Shown: in pieces, positions 7,852 through 14,067 of the stretch
Numbering within the stretch: the stretch's first letter is position 1
Layout of the letters: each line of letters starts with the position of its first letter
DNA from: Desulfurococcales archaeon
GTDB lineage: Archaea; Thermoproteota; Thermoprotei_A; Sulfolobales; Acidilobaceae
Direction: 5' to 3'
DNA: 16,867 nucleotides
NCBI GenBank assembly: GCA_015521095.1
Contig: WAOU01000024.1
Coordinates: forward strand, 1 to 16,867
Translations under genes and position numbers: made by a program
The notes under the pieces: model-generated
The model's input: only the letters and a program-made list of their open reading frames with translations
Database searches by the model: none
Told to the model about the DNA's origin: nothing

Positions 7852-9705
7852 TCATGGCTTATTTCTTAATGATCGTAATGTTTTTATTTCGGGTATGAGT
7901 TCTGGTAGGTCTAGTTCTTTTGCTGCTTTTGGTGTTGGTAGTCCTGTTTCGGGATCCCAGTTTCTTAACCTGTAGTATTCTTTTAGGGCTTCTTTGAAGT
8001 CGTTCCAGTCGAGGAATGCTTTTACTCCTTTTAGCGGGCCTTCTGGTATAGGCTCCATCCATCGTGGTGGTATTGTGTCGTCTCTGCTTGGTATCATTCC
8101 TGCTTTGACCGCGTATATTCTGGCTAGTAGTTCTGCTCTCCGTGGAGCGTTTAGTAGGTATTCTTCGTCTGGTCTTGTCCCGGTTAGTGCTTCTATGAAG
8201 TCTTGTATTGCGTCCATTGGATATGAGACGAACCGGCATATTCCGAGTGTGTCTAATAGTGCGTCTCTGTCTCTGCTTTTTATGAGGCTTGGCACGAGTT
8301 CTTTAGCGGGTCCCTCAGTTGGCGGCTGGTGTGGTCTTGGCCATCCTCGGAGGTGGCTTGCTCCCACGTCGGCAGTAGCGTAGCTTAGTCCGTATGTTCT
8401 CCGGCCTCTTGGGTCCCAGGCAGGTGCTTCTAGTCCTTTTACGTGTACTGCTTTTTCTTCTCCTATGCCTAGGATTCTGCTTGCTTTCTTTACTCCTTCT
8501 GCTAGTATTGCTCCGAGGCCTCTCCTATAGGCTATGTCTTCTAGTAGTCTTTGTATTGCTTCAGCGTCGCCGAATCCCTTTGCTTCTACTCCGTAGTCTT
8601 CTGGGTTTACGAGACCTTCTTCAACGAGTTCGAGGAACCACCCTATAGTGTTCCCGGCGCTAATGGTGTCAATTCCTAGCTCGTCTGCTACTAGGTTGAA
8701 GTATAGTACTGCGTCTAGCTCGAATGTGCCTGTTGCTGCTCCTAGCATTCCTAGGTTCTCGTATTCTGGTTTGACCTCGAATTCGATTCCCTTATATTTT
8801 GCTCTGACATATCTCGCGCATTTGATCGGGCAACTCTTTCCGTGAATGAACCATGGTGCCTCAATCTCCTTTTCTTTCACGGCGTCACCGCTCAGGCGTG
8901 CAGCTTGTTCTACCGGTATCCATGGCTTCTTGAAGTTGTATGAGGGGCTCATACTGGCTTGTGCCGCGAATAGGAGAGCGTTGGTTGTACCATAGTTGCG
9001 TATCTCGTTATAGCGGTGGCTCTCGGAGAAGTGTTTGAACCAGTAGTCTCTTAGGAGTTTTAATCTATCAGGATCTTTGACTGGCACTGGGTTTGACCCG
9101 TAGACAGCTACTGCTTTGAGGTTTTTGCTTCCCATTACGGCTCCTAGTCCTCCTCGGCCTGCAGCCCGGTATACGTCGAAGGCTATGTGTGCAAACCTTA
9201 CGAGGCGTTCTCCAGCCGGTCCTATTGCCGCGACACTAGCGGAGAGGCTGGTCTCTGCTCTTATCTTGTCTGTTGTCTCTGTTATTCTTAGGCCCCAGAT
9301 ATGATCAGCTCTCCGTATCTCTACTTTGTTATTGTTTATCCATAGATAGACTGGTTTCTCCGCCCTGCCTTTTATCACTAGTGCATTGTATCCTGCTTTT
9401 CGAAGCAGTGGACCGAAGAAGTCACCCGCATGGCTGTCGTGTATGAGTCCTGTAAGTGGGCTCTTGGATACTACTGATACCTTGCTGGCGCCTGGTGCTA
9501 CCGCGTTTAGGAGGCCTGAGGAGAAAACGATTACGTTCTCTGGGTCAAATGGGTCTGTTCCAGGCAAAACATTATTATATACTAGATAATACCCTAGGCT
9601 TTTTCCTCCTAGGAACTTATCACAGATATCTTCTCCTAGGATCTCCGTCAGGGTCTTCTCGTTGGAAAGATCAACGTGTAGGATTTTACATTTTAAACCG
9701 AGCAC
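7852..9705 (-). CDS. Tungsten aldehyde:ferredoxin oxidoreductase family protein
   Basis: AOR-family enzymes oxidise aldehydes to acids with a tungsten bis-pterin cofactor and pass electrons to ferredoxin through one [4Fe-4S] cluster, in the cytoplasm. The length of 617 residues is typical. N-terminal hallmarks are FLGGKSLGYYLVYN at 31-44 and the AAGRGGLGAVMGSKNLKAV region near 181-199. Pterin-binding DxxGx motifs are DELGID at 341-346 and DTLGIC at 485-490. C292, C296 and C490 match the last three cluster cysteines of the Pyrococcus enzyme, but the first (position 289 here) is glycine: HGKSCPIKC. H451 sits in the usual GASHLR segment. The GTG start is supported by GGTGG 7-9 nt upstream, and an AT-rich TATA-like stretch lies at 9748-9756. 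No ferredoxin or pterin-synthesis gene is adjacent. Which aldehyde is used (AOR, FOR, GAPOR or a WOR subtype) cannot be decided here. Confidence 0.93.
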   Translation of the reverse strand: MLGLKCKILHVDLSNEKTLTEILGEDICDKFLGGKSLGYYLVYNNVLPGTDPFDPENVIVFSSGLLNAVAPGASKVSVVSKSPLTGLIHDSHAGDFFGPLLRKAGYNALVIKGRAEKPVYLWINNNKVEIRRADHIWGLRITETTDKIRAETSLSASVAAIGPAGERLVRFAHIAFDVYRAAGRGGLGAVMGSKNLKAVAVYGSNPVPVKDPDRLKLLRDYWFKHFSESHRYNEIRNYGTTNALLFAAQASMSPSYNFKKPWIPVEQAARLSGDAVKEKEIEAPWFIHGKSCPIKCARYVRAKYKGIEFEVKPEYENLGMLGAATGTFELDAVLYFNLVADELGIDTISAGNTIGWFLELVEEGLVNPEDYGVEAKGFGDAEAIQRLLEDIAYRRGLGAILAEGVKKASRILGIGEEKAVHVKGLEAPAWDPRGRRTYGLSYATADVGASHLRGWPRPHQPPTEGPAKELVPSLIKSRDRDALLDTLGICRFVSYPMDAIQDFIEALTGTRPDEEYLLNAPRRAELLARIYAVKAGMIPSRDDTIPPRWMEPIPEGPLKGVKAFLDWNDFKEALKEYYRLRNWDPETGLPTPKAAKELDLPELIPEIKTLRSLRNKP

Positions 9706-9834
9706 TTGTCTTCCACCACATGGCTAGTTATTTGTAGGGGGAGGGAAAATAATATTGATAGTATAGTCGTTATATCGAGTATCTATCCTTGACTTCAGCA
9801 GAGGATTATAAGTTATATCATTTCTCCCACGGAT

Positions 9835-9960
9835 ACTATCATATGGTTGAACTGGTGTCGTGGTGATGAGGGCGCATGGCCGTGATCTGAGCCCCTTAGG
9901 AGTAATGTAGTTATAGGGTTGTGAAGAGCCGTGTTTCGCCCGAGCCGTCTCTCGGATAAT
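9835..9960 (+). ncRNA. Candidate structured RNA in the AOR-serine kinase gap
   Basis: The 9706-10017 gap has no convincing gene. It can fold as a long arm: GGGCG (9870-9874) with CGCCC (9937-9941), continued by CATGGC (9875-9880) with GCCGTG (9928-9933), with a three-U bulge on the 3' side. Inside, AGCCC (9890-9894) can pair with GGGTT (9916-9920), and a second hairpin CCGAG/CTCGG follows at 9940-9955. The G·U pairs are valid only in the plus-strand transcript. A TATA-like TTATAAG at 9806-9812 would start RNA near 9835. A GTGATGA C-box-like word (9863-9869) is present, but the other C/D boxes are not. The boundaries are approximate, and a chance fold is quite possible. Confidence 0.3.
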
Positions 9961-9992
9961 TAAGTATAGTCGTTCATAATCAGTATATACAC

Positions 9993-10012
9993 TTATAAAG
10001 ATCATGTGATCT
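9993..10012 (+). promoter_or_regulatory. TATA box with abutting palindromic operator, serine kinase promoter
   Basis: TTATAAA at 9993-9999 is a good archaeal TATA box. Transcription would start near 10020-10024, just before the strong ribosome site GAGGTGAT at 10031-10038. A perfect inverted repeat AGATCA-TG-TGATCT (9999-10012) begins at the last base of the TATA box and fills the space before the start site, where a bound repressor would block polymerase recruitment. No regulator gene is nearby. Confidence 0.5.
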
Positions 10013-10050
10013 CCTAGATATATGGATGCAGAGGTGATGATGATGCCGGA

Positions 10051-10542
10051 CTGTGGCAACAGTTAAAAAGAATAATTCTGTTCTCGTTCCAGCTCTCGGG
10101 TAAAACAACATATCTTGCTCTTGTACCGATAAATTCGCTAAGGCCCCATGAAGAAATAGTCGAGGACAACCTTCGCAGAGTACTCGAATCGATAAAGAGA
10201 GACCAATACGTTAAGAAGCCCATAATAGTAGACAGAGACACACACGTTATCCTCGATGGACACCATAGATATACAGCGTTGAACATACTCGGTGCCAAAT
10301 ATGTTCCAGCATACTTGATCAACTATAACGACGACTCAATAGTAGAAGTTAGATCTTGGAAAGATAACAGGCCCTTGCCTAAACATATTGTTATAGAAGC
10401 TGGTCTCCGAGGACACAGATTCCCTCCTAAGACCACACGCCACATAGTAAAAGTTCCCCTGCCCGAGTGCTGGTTTCATATCGATATTCTACGAGGGAAG
10501 AAAAGGATTATTTCTGCTTGTGGTCGTAAAATACGTATATAG
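10051..10542 (+). CDS. serK: ParB-fold free serine kinase (SerK-like), start unclear or frameshifted
   Basis: The family phosphorylates free L-serine to O-phosphoserine. Visible motifs in order are LVPINSLRPHEE (near the N-terminus), PIIVDRDTHVILDGHHRYTALNILGA (the ParB/SerK core with DGHHR; only its key part is given) and PPKTTRH near the C-terminus, as in Thermococcus SerK. The protein is shorter than the Thermococcus enzyme (about 160 versus about 240 residues). The frame is open from 10018 to 10542, yet the only ATG, GTG or TTG codon in it is a TTG at 10281-region (10279), which would cut off the active-site half. The strong ribosome site at 10031-10038 serves ATGs at 10037, 10040 and 10043 in the next frame, which stop at 10064. 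Either a frameshift near 10046-10063 joins them, or translation starts at a rare codon such as CTG 10051. The coordinates given use that CTG. The gene lies directly upstream of O-phosphoserine sulfhydrylase, which supports the call. Confidence 0.75.
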   Translation: MWQQLKRIILFSFQLSGKTTYLALVPINSLRPHEEIVEDNLRRVLESIKRDQYVKKPIIVDRDTHVILDGHHRYTALNILGAKYVPAYLINYNDDSIVEVRSWKDNRPLPKHIVIEAGLRGHRFPPKTTRHIVKVPLPECWFHIDILRGKKRIISACGRKIRI

Positions 10543-10557
10543 TGCTAGATTAATATT

Positions 10558-10575
10558 ATTTTATTTTAATAAAAT
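10558..10575. repeat. AT-only palindrome between serK and the sulfhydrylase gene
   Basis: ATTTTATT-TT-AATAAAAT has perfect 8-bp arms. In the 57-nt gap it could end the serine kinase transcript (T-rich on the coding strand) or act as a TATA region for the next gene, since it lies about 25-40 nt before that ATG. A GGTGA at 10579-10583 lies too far from the ATG (16 nt) to be a normal ribosome site. Confidence 0.35.
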
Positions 10576-10599
10576 CAGGTGAATTAAGGGGCTGAAAAC

Positions 10600-11841
10600 A
10601 TGCCGAGAAAACGAAAGAAAAAGAAGAAAGAAAAAGTAAAACTCCCAATCTGGGCAAAGATCCCTCCAAAACGAAGAAAGAAAAAAGACTACAGGCACGT
10701 CCTAAACCCAGAAATACTACACCTAATAGGAGTCCTATACCAAAAGAGGAGACCAGTACCCATGATCAAAGCGGCGGAGGATAAGCTTCTAGCAATAGAA
10801 GTACTAAGAATATTAGGCGTCCCAGAAAGATTCCTAGAAGACGTAGTGATGATGAATTTAAACGTGCTCAAAATAATAAAGCCCCCCTACAAGATGGGGG
10901 TAGCGAAAAGCCCAGCAGAACTAGTAGAGGCATCGAAGCCAACACCCCTTGTACGGCTAAATATCAAAGACATGCCAACAATATGGGCAAAACTAGAATG
11001 GTTCAACCCGTTCAGCCTAAGCGTTAAAGATAGGATAGCAGCAGGCATACTGCTAGCACTGCTCGAAATCGAAGATCAAGTAAAGGGAGTAACAGAGGTA
11101 TCAAGCGGGAACACGGGAATAGCAATAGCAAGCCTGGCAAGGGCACTAGGGCTAGACGCCAGAATATACTTCCCAGGATACACGCCCGAGGCCACTCGTG
11201 CAACTCTTGATCTACTAGGAGTAGAATACAAGATAAGCGAGAAAGGACTAACGGTAGACCTCATAGAGGATGTCAAGCTTTGGGCCAAATGGACAGGATT
11301 CACACACGTAGACCAGTTCGAAAACGACTACAACTTCCTCACCCACCTTAGAACAACCACTATCGAAATAATAGAACAACTCGAAAAGGCCAAAGCAAAA
11401 CCGGACAAGATCGTACTAGTATCCGGTACGAGTGGGACCTCTGCAGCAGTATCCTTCGGCCTATACCATTATTATAAGGGGAGACCGGACGTATACATCG
11501 TCCAGCCAGCCAAAGACGAAGTAATAGAAGGGATCAGAAGACTGGAGACAGGAGCAAAATGGCTTGAAATGATAAGGGAAGCAGGCCTAGAATACAATGT
11601 AATAGACGTGACCAGACAAGATGCCCTATGCGCTATACGAGAAATAGCAAGAAACACCGGGCTACTACCAGGCCCGAGTAGTGGAGCAGCATATGCAGGC
11701 ATAAAACAACTAGTAGAGCAGGGCGAGATAGAAAGAGAACACACGGTTATAACATTGTTCCCCGACCACGGTCTAAGATATATAGACAGACTAATCCAAG
11801 CGAAATGCAGTAACAATAACAGTGCAGAATCAAACAAATGA
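10600..11841 (+). CDS. O-phosphoserine sulfhydrylase (cysteine synthase family, PLP)
   Basis: This PLP enzyme of fold type II should make cysteine from O-phosphoserine and sulfide. The sequence tracks the Aeropyrum pernix O-phosphoserine sulfhydrylase type: KPTPLVR at 113-119, WAKLEWFNPFSLSVKDR at 129-145 with PLP lysine K143, phosphate-cup-like SSGNTG at 168-173, QPAKDEVIEGIRRLETG at 302-318 (the arginine in the GIRR stretch matches the family's phosphoserine-binding region), and GPSSGAA at 358-364. About 100 residues precede the catalytic core, as in the A. pernix enzyme. The first 30 are extremely basic (MPRKRKKKKKEKVK, then PPKRRKKKD). A stop codon lies four codons upstream in frame, so the tail is part of the gene. 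It lies downstream of the serine kinase-like gene, giving a two-step route from serine to cysteine. Threonine synthase or plain cysteine synthase is less likely. Confidence 0.88.
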   Translation: MPRKRKKKKKEKVKLPIWAKIPPKRRKKKDYRHVLNPEILHLIGVLYQKRRPVPMIKAAEDKLLAIEVLRILGVPERFLEDVVMMNLNVLKIIKPPYKMGVAKSPAELVEASKPTPLVRLNIKDMPTIWAKLEWFNPFSLSVKDRIAAGILLALLEIEDQVKGVTEVSSGNTGIAIASLARALGLDARIYFPGYTPEATRATLDLLGVEYKISEKGLTVDLIEDVKLWAKWTGFTHVDQFENDYNFLTHLRTTTIEIIEQLEKAKAKPDKIVLVSGTSGTSAAVSFGLYHYYKGRPDVYIVQPAKDEVIEGIRRLETGAKWLEMIREAGLEYNVIDVTRQDALCAIREIARNTGLLPGPSSGAAYAGIKQLVEQGEIEREHTVITLFPDHGLRYIDRLIQAKCSNNNSAESNK

Positions 11842-11891
11842 TTCCAGGCATAGTTATTTCGGCTTAGCCCCCATTCATCTCTCCTCACTCT

Positions 11892-11925
11892 ACAATAGTA
11901 ACGACAGCTAGCTATTGTTAAAAAG
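11892..11925 (+). promoter_or_regulatory. Promoter of the ASCH gene with upstream inverted repeat
   Basis: GTTAAAAAG at 11917-11925 is TATA-like and predicts a start near 11947-11950. Just upstream, ACAATAG (11892-11898) and CTATTGT (11912-11918) are perfect 7-bp complements with centres 20 bp apart, about two helical turns, as expected for a dimer site next to the TATA box. If the start site is right, the mRNA has either a near-leaderless ATG at 11953 or a leader of about 110 nt before the ATG at 12058. Confidence 0.4.
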
Positions 11926-12057
11926 AAGAGAGGGCCTCAACGCTTTGGCCCCATGACATCGCCCCTCCACATACGAGCGGAGAGGCTATCAAACGCTGCC
12001 CCACACACTGTATCGTGGGACAACGGTCTATCATCGGCCAATATAGGTGGAGTAGCA

Positions 12058-12678
12058 ATGGAGACTAATAAGAAAAAGAAAACACAGTTCATTGGAAGAC
12101 ACATCATGCTGAAGAAGGAATATGGAGAGAAACTGCTTGAAGGAAAGAAAAAGACCACGATAAGGATAGGAATAGTACGTCCAAAGTACAAGGAACTAAT
12201 AGTCCACAGTGGTGGAAGACCAATCGCAAAGGTCAGAGTCGTAGATCTTAAAGTTAAAAAAGTAAAGGAACTAGACGACAATGATGCTCGGCTCGACGGC
12301 TTCAATAATAGAAGAGAACTATTAGAAGCTCTCAGAAAAGCATACGGCAGAATACATCCAGAGGAGCCTGTAACAATAATATACCTAGACATAGTCCAGA
12401 GACTTGATCATCTAGACAGCGATGACCCATATCTAGGCCTAAGCCCAGGAGACATAGCACGAATAGCACTAAGATACCTTGACGAGGAACTACACGAAGA
12501 AGAAAAAAGAATACTACGAGATCTAACAGTCACAAATAGTATCAGGGGGACAGCCTACAGGCTGTATGGGGATCCCACTTATAGAGCAAGGATCAGGAGA
12601 GCTTTGAGGAAGAGCCTAGACCTCTTAATTAGAAAAGGAGTCCTCAGACCAGATAGAAGTGGTAAAACACGGTATTAG
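12058..12678 (+). CDS. ASCH-domain protein, probable RNA-binding
   Basis: The protein has 206 residues from the chosen start. Residues 10-110 form an ASCH domain (beta-barrel related to PUA), with the hallmark GxKxxTxR seen as GKKKTTIR at 29-36 and FIGRHIMLKKEYGEKLLEG before it. ASCH domains bind RNA and act in RNA modification or translation-linked regulation. The C-terminal part (about 125-200) is helical and basic, with a helix-turn-helix look (YRARIRRALRKSLDLLIRKGVLRP contains it; key residues are the Arg/Lys-rich helix and the GVLRP turn). Start choice: the frame is open back to an ATG at 11953, but the ATG at 12058 has GGTGGAG 5 nt upstream and lies just before the domain, so the extra 35 residues are doubtful. 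It converges on the small CxxC gene. The target RNA is unknown. Confidence 0.8.
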   Translation: METNKKKKTQFIGRHIMLKKEYGEKLLEGKKKTTIRIGIVRPKYKELIVHSGGRPIAKVRVVDLKVKKVKELDDNDARLDGFNNRRELLEALRKAYGRIHPEEPVTIIYLDIVQRLDHLDSDDPYLGLSPGDIARIALRYLDEELHEEEKRILRDLTVTNSIRGTAYRLYGDPTYRARIRRALRKSLDLLIRKGVLRPDRSGKTRY

Positions 12679-12710
12679 GTATCCTCTACATAAACATACA
12701 TGCCTCTACT

Positions 12711-12727
12711 ACTAGGCTAGGCCTAGT
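12711..12727. terminator. Inverted repeat at the meeting point of two convergent genes
   Basis: ACTAGGC-TAG-GCCTAGT has perfect 7-bp arms and a 3-nt loop. It contains the 10-bp palindrome CTAGGCCTAG (12717-12726). It lies at the 3' ends of the ASCH gene (+) and the CxxC gene (-) and overlaps the last codon of the latter. Hairpins are not required for archaeal termination, so a bidirectional terminator role is only a suggestion. Confidence 0.3.
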
Positions 12728-13031
12728 TCTTGGGAAGGCTCTTAACACGGAAAACGCCTATCCTCCAGTCCTCTTCCGAGAAAAAGGGATCTGGCTCTAT
12801 AACCTTCACGAGTTCAGCATCAGCACCTAAATCCTCCAGGACAAACTTGAAGTCCTCGACCCAGTCATTGATCCCACAGGTCCTACAAAAGCTCCCATCA
12901 AACTTCACATAAACAAGGTCACCCTCTATTTTTACAAGAGAAGCAATGCTCTCCGGGGCCCTATACCTGTTATACTCTCGTATCGCTCTATCGATAAATC
13001 TCGCCATGTCTAGTGAAACGACTCCACTCAT
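12723..13031 (-). CDS. Small CxxC protein (102 aa), crenarchaeal hypothetical
   Basis: The family was not named. The protein starts with a helical segment (DMARFIDRAIREYNRYRAPESI), followed by beta strands (KIEGDLVYVKF) and the central motif DGSFCRTCGINDWVEDF, with C49 and C52 as the only cysteines. The CxxC is followed by an acidic helix (VLEDLGADAELVKVIEPDPF). The layout (beta hairpin, CxxC, helix, strand) resembles NifU C-terminal-like or thioredoxin-like small folds and may bind metal as a dimer or act in redox. The ATG is preceded by GGGGAG at a normal distance, and TATA-like ATTTATG and TTAAAT elements lie upstream. It is divergent from the deazaguanine transporter gene and convergent with the ASCH gene. 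Codon use is like its neighbours, so it is likely an ordinary core gene. Confidence 0.75.
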   Translation of the reverse strand: MSGVVSLDMARFIDRAIREYNRYRAPESIASLVKIEGDLVYVKFDGSFCRTCGINDWVEDFKFVLEDLGADAELVKVIEPDPFFSEEDWRIGVFRVKSLPKN

Positions 13032-13111
13032 ACTTGCTCCCCATAAATACCTATGATTTAACCAAACCTCAAAGCCTAGAAATATATAATTTCATATAAG
13101 AACGATTAACC

Positions 13112-13221
13112 AACACAGGAGCGCAGGAGAACCCCCTGGGAGGAAAACCCAGGGCTACGAGAAGATAAAGCCTGCTCGACGCGGACATGTCTGCTCCCCT
13201 ATGGAGAGGTGAGGACGCGTA
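13112..13221 (+). promoter_or_regulatory. Structured leader of the deazaguanine transporter gene, candidate cis-regulatory RNA
   Basis: TATA-like AATATATAAT (13081-13090) would start RNA near 13112, leaving a leader of about 110 nt. It can fold as nested helices: GGAGC (13118-13122) with GCTCC (13193-13197), GCAGG (13123-13127) with CCTGC (13171-13175), and a perfect 7-bp hairpin CCCTGGG/CCCAGGG (13134-13140/13148-13154) with an A-rich loop. The tail CTACGAGAAGATAAAG follows unpaired. CTCC (13194-13197) can instead pair with GGAG (13203-13206) beside the GAGAGGTGAGG ribosome site, so outer-helix formation would expose and its loss would hide that site. An 11-codon uORF from ATG 13187 (MSAPLWRGEDA) ends in TAATG, overlapping the transporter start. 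The gene's family makes a 7-deazaguanine ligand plausible; the pairing is visible, the function is inference. Confidence 0.45.
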
Positions 13222-13950
13222 ATGGAAGGCGACATCGATAAAAGAACTGCAGGTCTAATAGCCCTAGTCTCACTATTCGTTGCGAGCTTAACAGCATCAA
13301 ACTTCCTAGCAGCAAAACTATTCAAGATAACAATCGGCGACACTATGCTAATAGCTCCAGCCGCCGTAGCTGCCTACGCCCTTACATTCACGTTTACTGA
13401 TATAATAAGTGAAGTCTACGGTAGAAAAGCTGCGGGGCTCGCTGTAAGGCTAGGTTTCGCGACACAACTTCTAGTACTAGCCTATATCCTTGTGGCTGTC
13501 AAGCTCCCGATAGCGCCAATATCTCCGGTGAGCGAAGAAGCGTATCAGAGCGTGATATTCAGCGGTTACTATATTATAATAGCCAGCCTAATAGCATACC
13601 TAATAAGCCAGCACCACGACATCTGGGCTTTCCACCTGTGGAAGACTAAAACAAAGGGCAAATGGCTCTGGCTAAGAAACAATGCCAGCACAATGGTCAG
13701 CCAGTTAATAGACACAGTAATATTCATAACATTAGCGTTTAGCGTCCTCCCTAGCCTGTTCGGAGCGGGAGGACTCCCGCTAGACGTGATCACCTCCATA
13801 ATAATAGGACAGTACGCGATCAAGATCATGATAGCACTACTCGACACGCCACTCGTATACCTAGGAGTCTACTTGATCAGAAACTTTGCGGGAATAGAGC
13901 CAATATATGAAAACTTAGAAATAAATAAGAATACAGGTTATCTAAAATAG
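13222..13950 (+). CDS. YhhQ/VUT-family 7-deazaguanine precursor transporter
   Basis: This 242-residue inner-membrane protein has about six helices. Family hallmarks are LTASNFLAAKLF at 23-34, LTFTFTDIISEVYGRKAA at 54-71 (the conserved T-D-x-x-x-E-x-Y-G-R-K segment), WLRNNASTMVSQLIDTVIF at 150-168 and YAIKIMIALLDTPLVYL near 193-209. Bacterial members (YhhQ/QPTR) import preQ0 or preQ1. In Archaea the same compounds feed archaeosine at position 15 of tRNA, so the likely job is salvage of a deazaguanine precursor. The ATG has GAGAGGTGA 9 nt upstream and overlaps the stop of a short uORF by 1 nt. It stands alone with a long leader; no archaeosine gene is directly attached, although the radical SAM gene 2.3 kb downstream could belong to that pathway. 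The exact substrate is unproven. Confidence 0.88.
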   Translation: MEGDIDKRTAGLIALVSLFVASLTASNFLAAKLFKITIGDTMLIAPAAVAAYALTFTFTDIISEVYGRKAAGLAVRLGFATQLLVLAYILVAVKLPIAPISPVSEEAYQSVIFSGYYIIIASLIAYLISQHHDIWAFHLWKTKTKGKWLWLRNNASTMVSQLIDTVIFITLAFSVLPSLFGAGGLPLDVITSIIIGQYAIKIMIALLDTPLVYLGVYLIRNFAGIEPIYENLEINKNTGYLK

Positions 13951-14067
13951 TATCTTTAGTATACTACTAATCATTTAGATAGTAATCTCTATAATTTAAA
14001 ACCCCGCTGTCAACCTATAGAAATTACAAGGAAATATAATATTATAGATTTAACCCGGTGTAGGAAT

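Noticed and set aside
7859..8239. Second minus-strand frame (Arg/Thr-rich, 126 codons) inside AOR
   Set aside because: Out-of-frame shadow of the AOR C-terminus with biased Arg/Thr/Ser composition.
8394..8648. Leucine-rich plus-strand frame
   Set aside because: Antisense shadow of AOR; leucine richness comes from the reverse complement of its codon bias, not from a membrane protein.
9863..9890. C/D-box guide RNA (GTGATGA then CTGA)
   Set aside because: The C-to-CTGA distance is 17 nt, too long for a standard guide, and no C' and D boxes follow.
9724..10059. Minus-strand open frame of 111 codons in the AOR-serK gap
   Set aside because: No recognisable domain, low-complexity end (FPPPTNN), no ribosome site seen, and it runs across the serK promoter and ribosome site; most likely a chance frame.
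10014..10322. Minus-strand open frame of 102 codons
   Set aside because: Exactly antisense to the ParB-fold serine kinase motifs, which are clearly real on the plus strand.
10051..10542. ParB chromosome or plasmid partition protein
   Set aside because: No helix-turn-helix part, a PPKTTRH ending as in SerK, and a cysteine-synthesis neighbour.
13112..13200. Known preQ1-I, -II or -III riboswitch
   Set aside because: The A-rich 3' tail pairing into the loop and the other class signatures I know are absent, so it is reported only as a candidate of unknown class.
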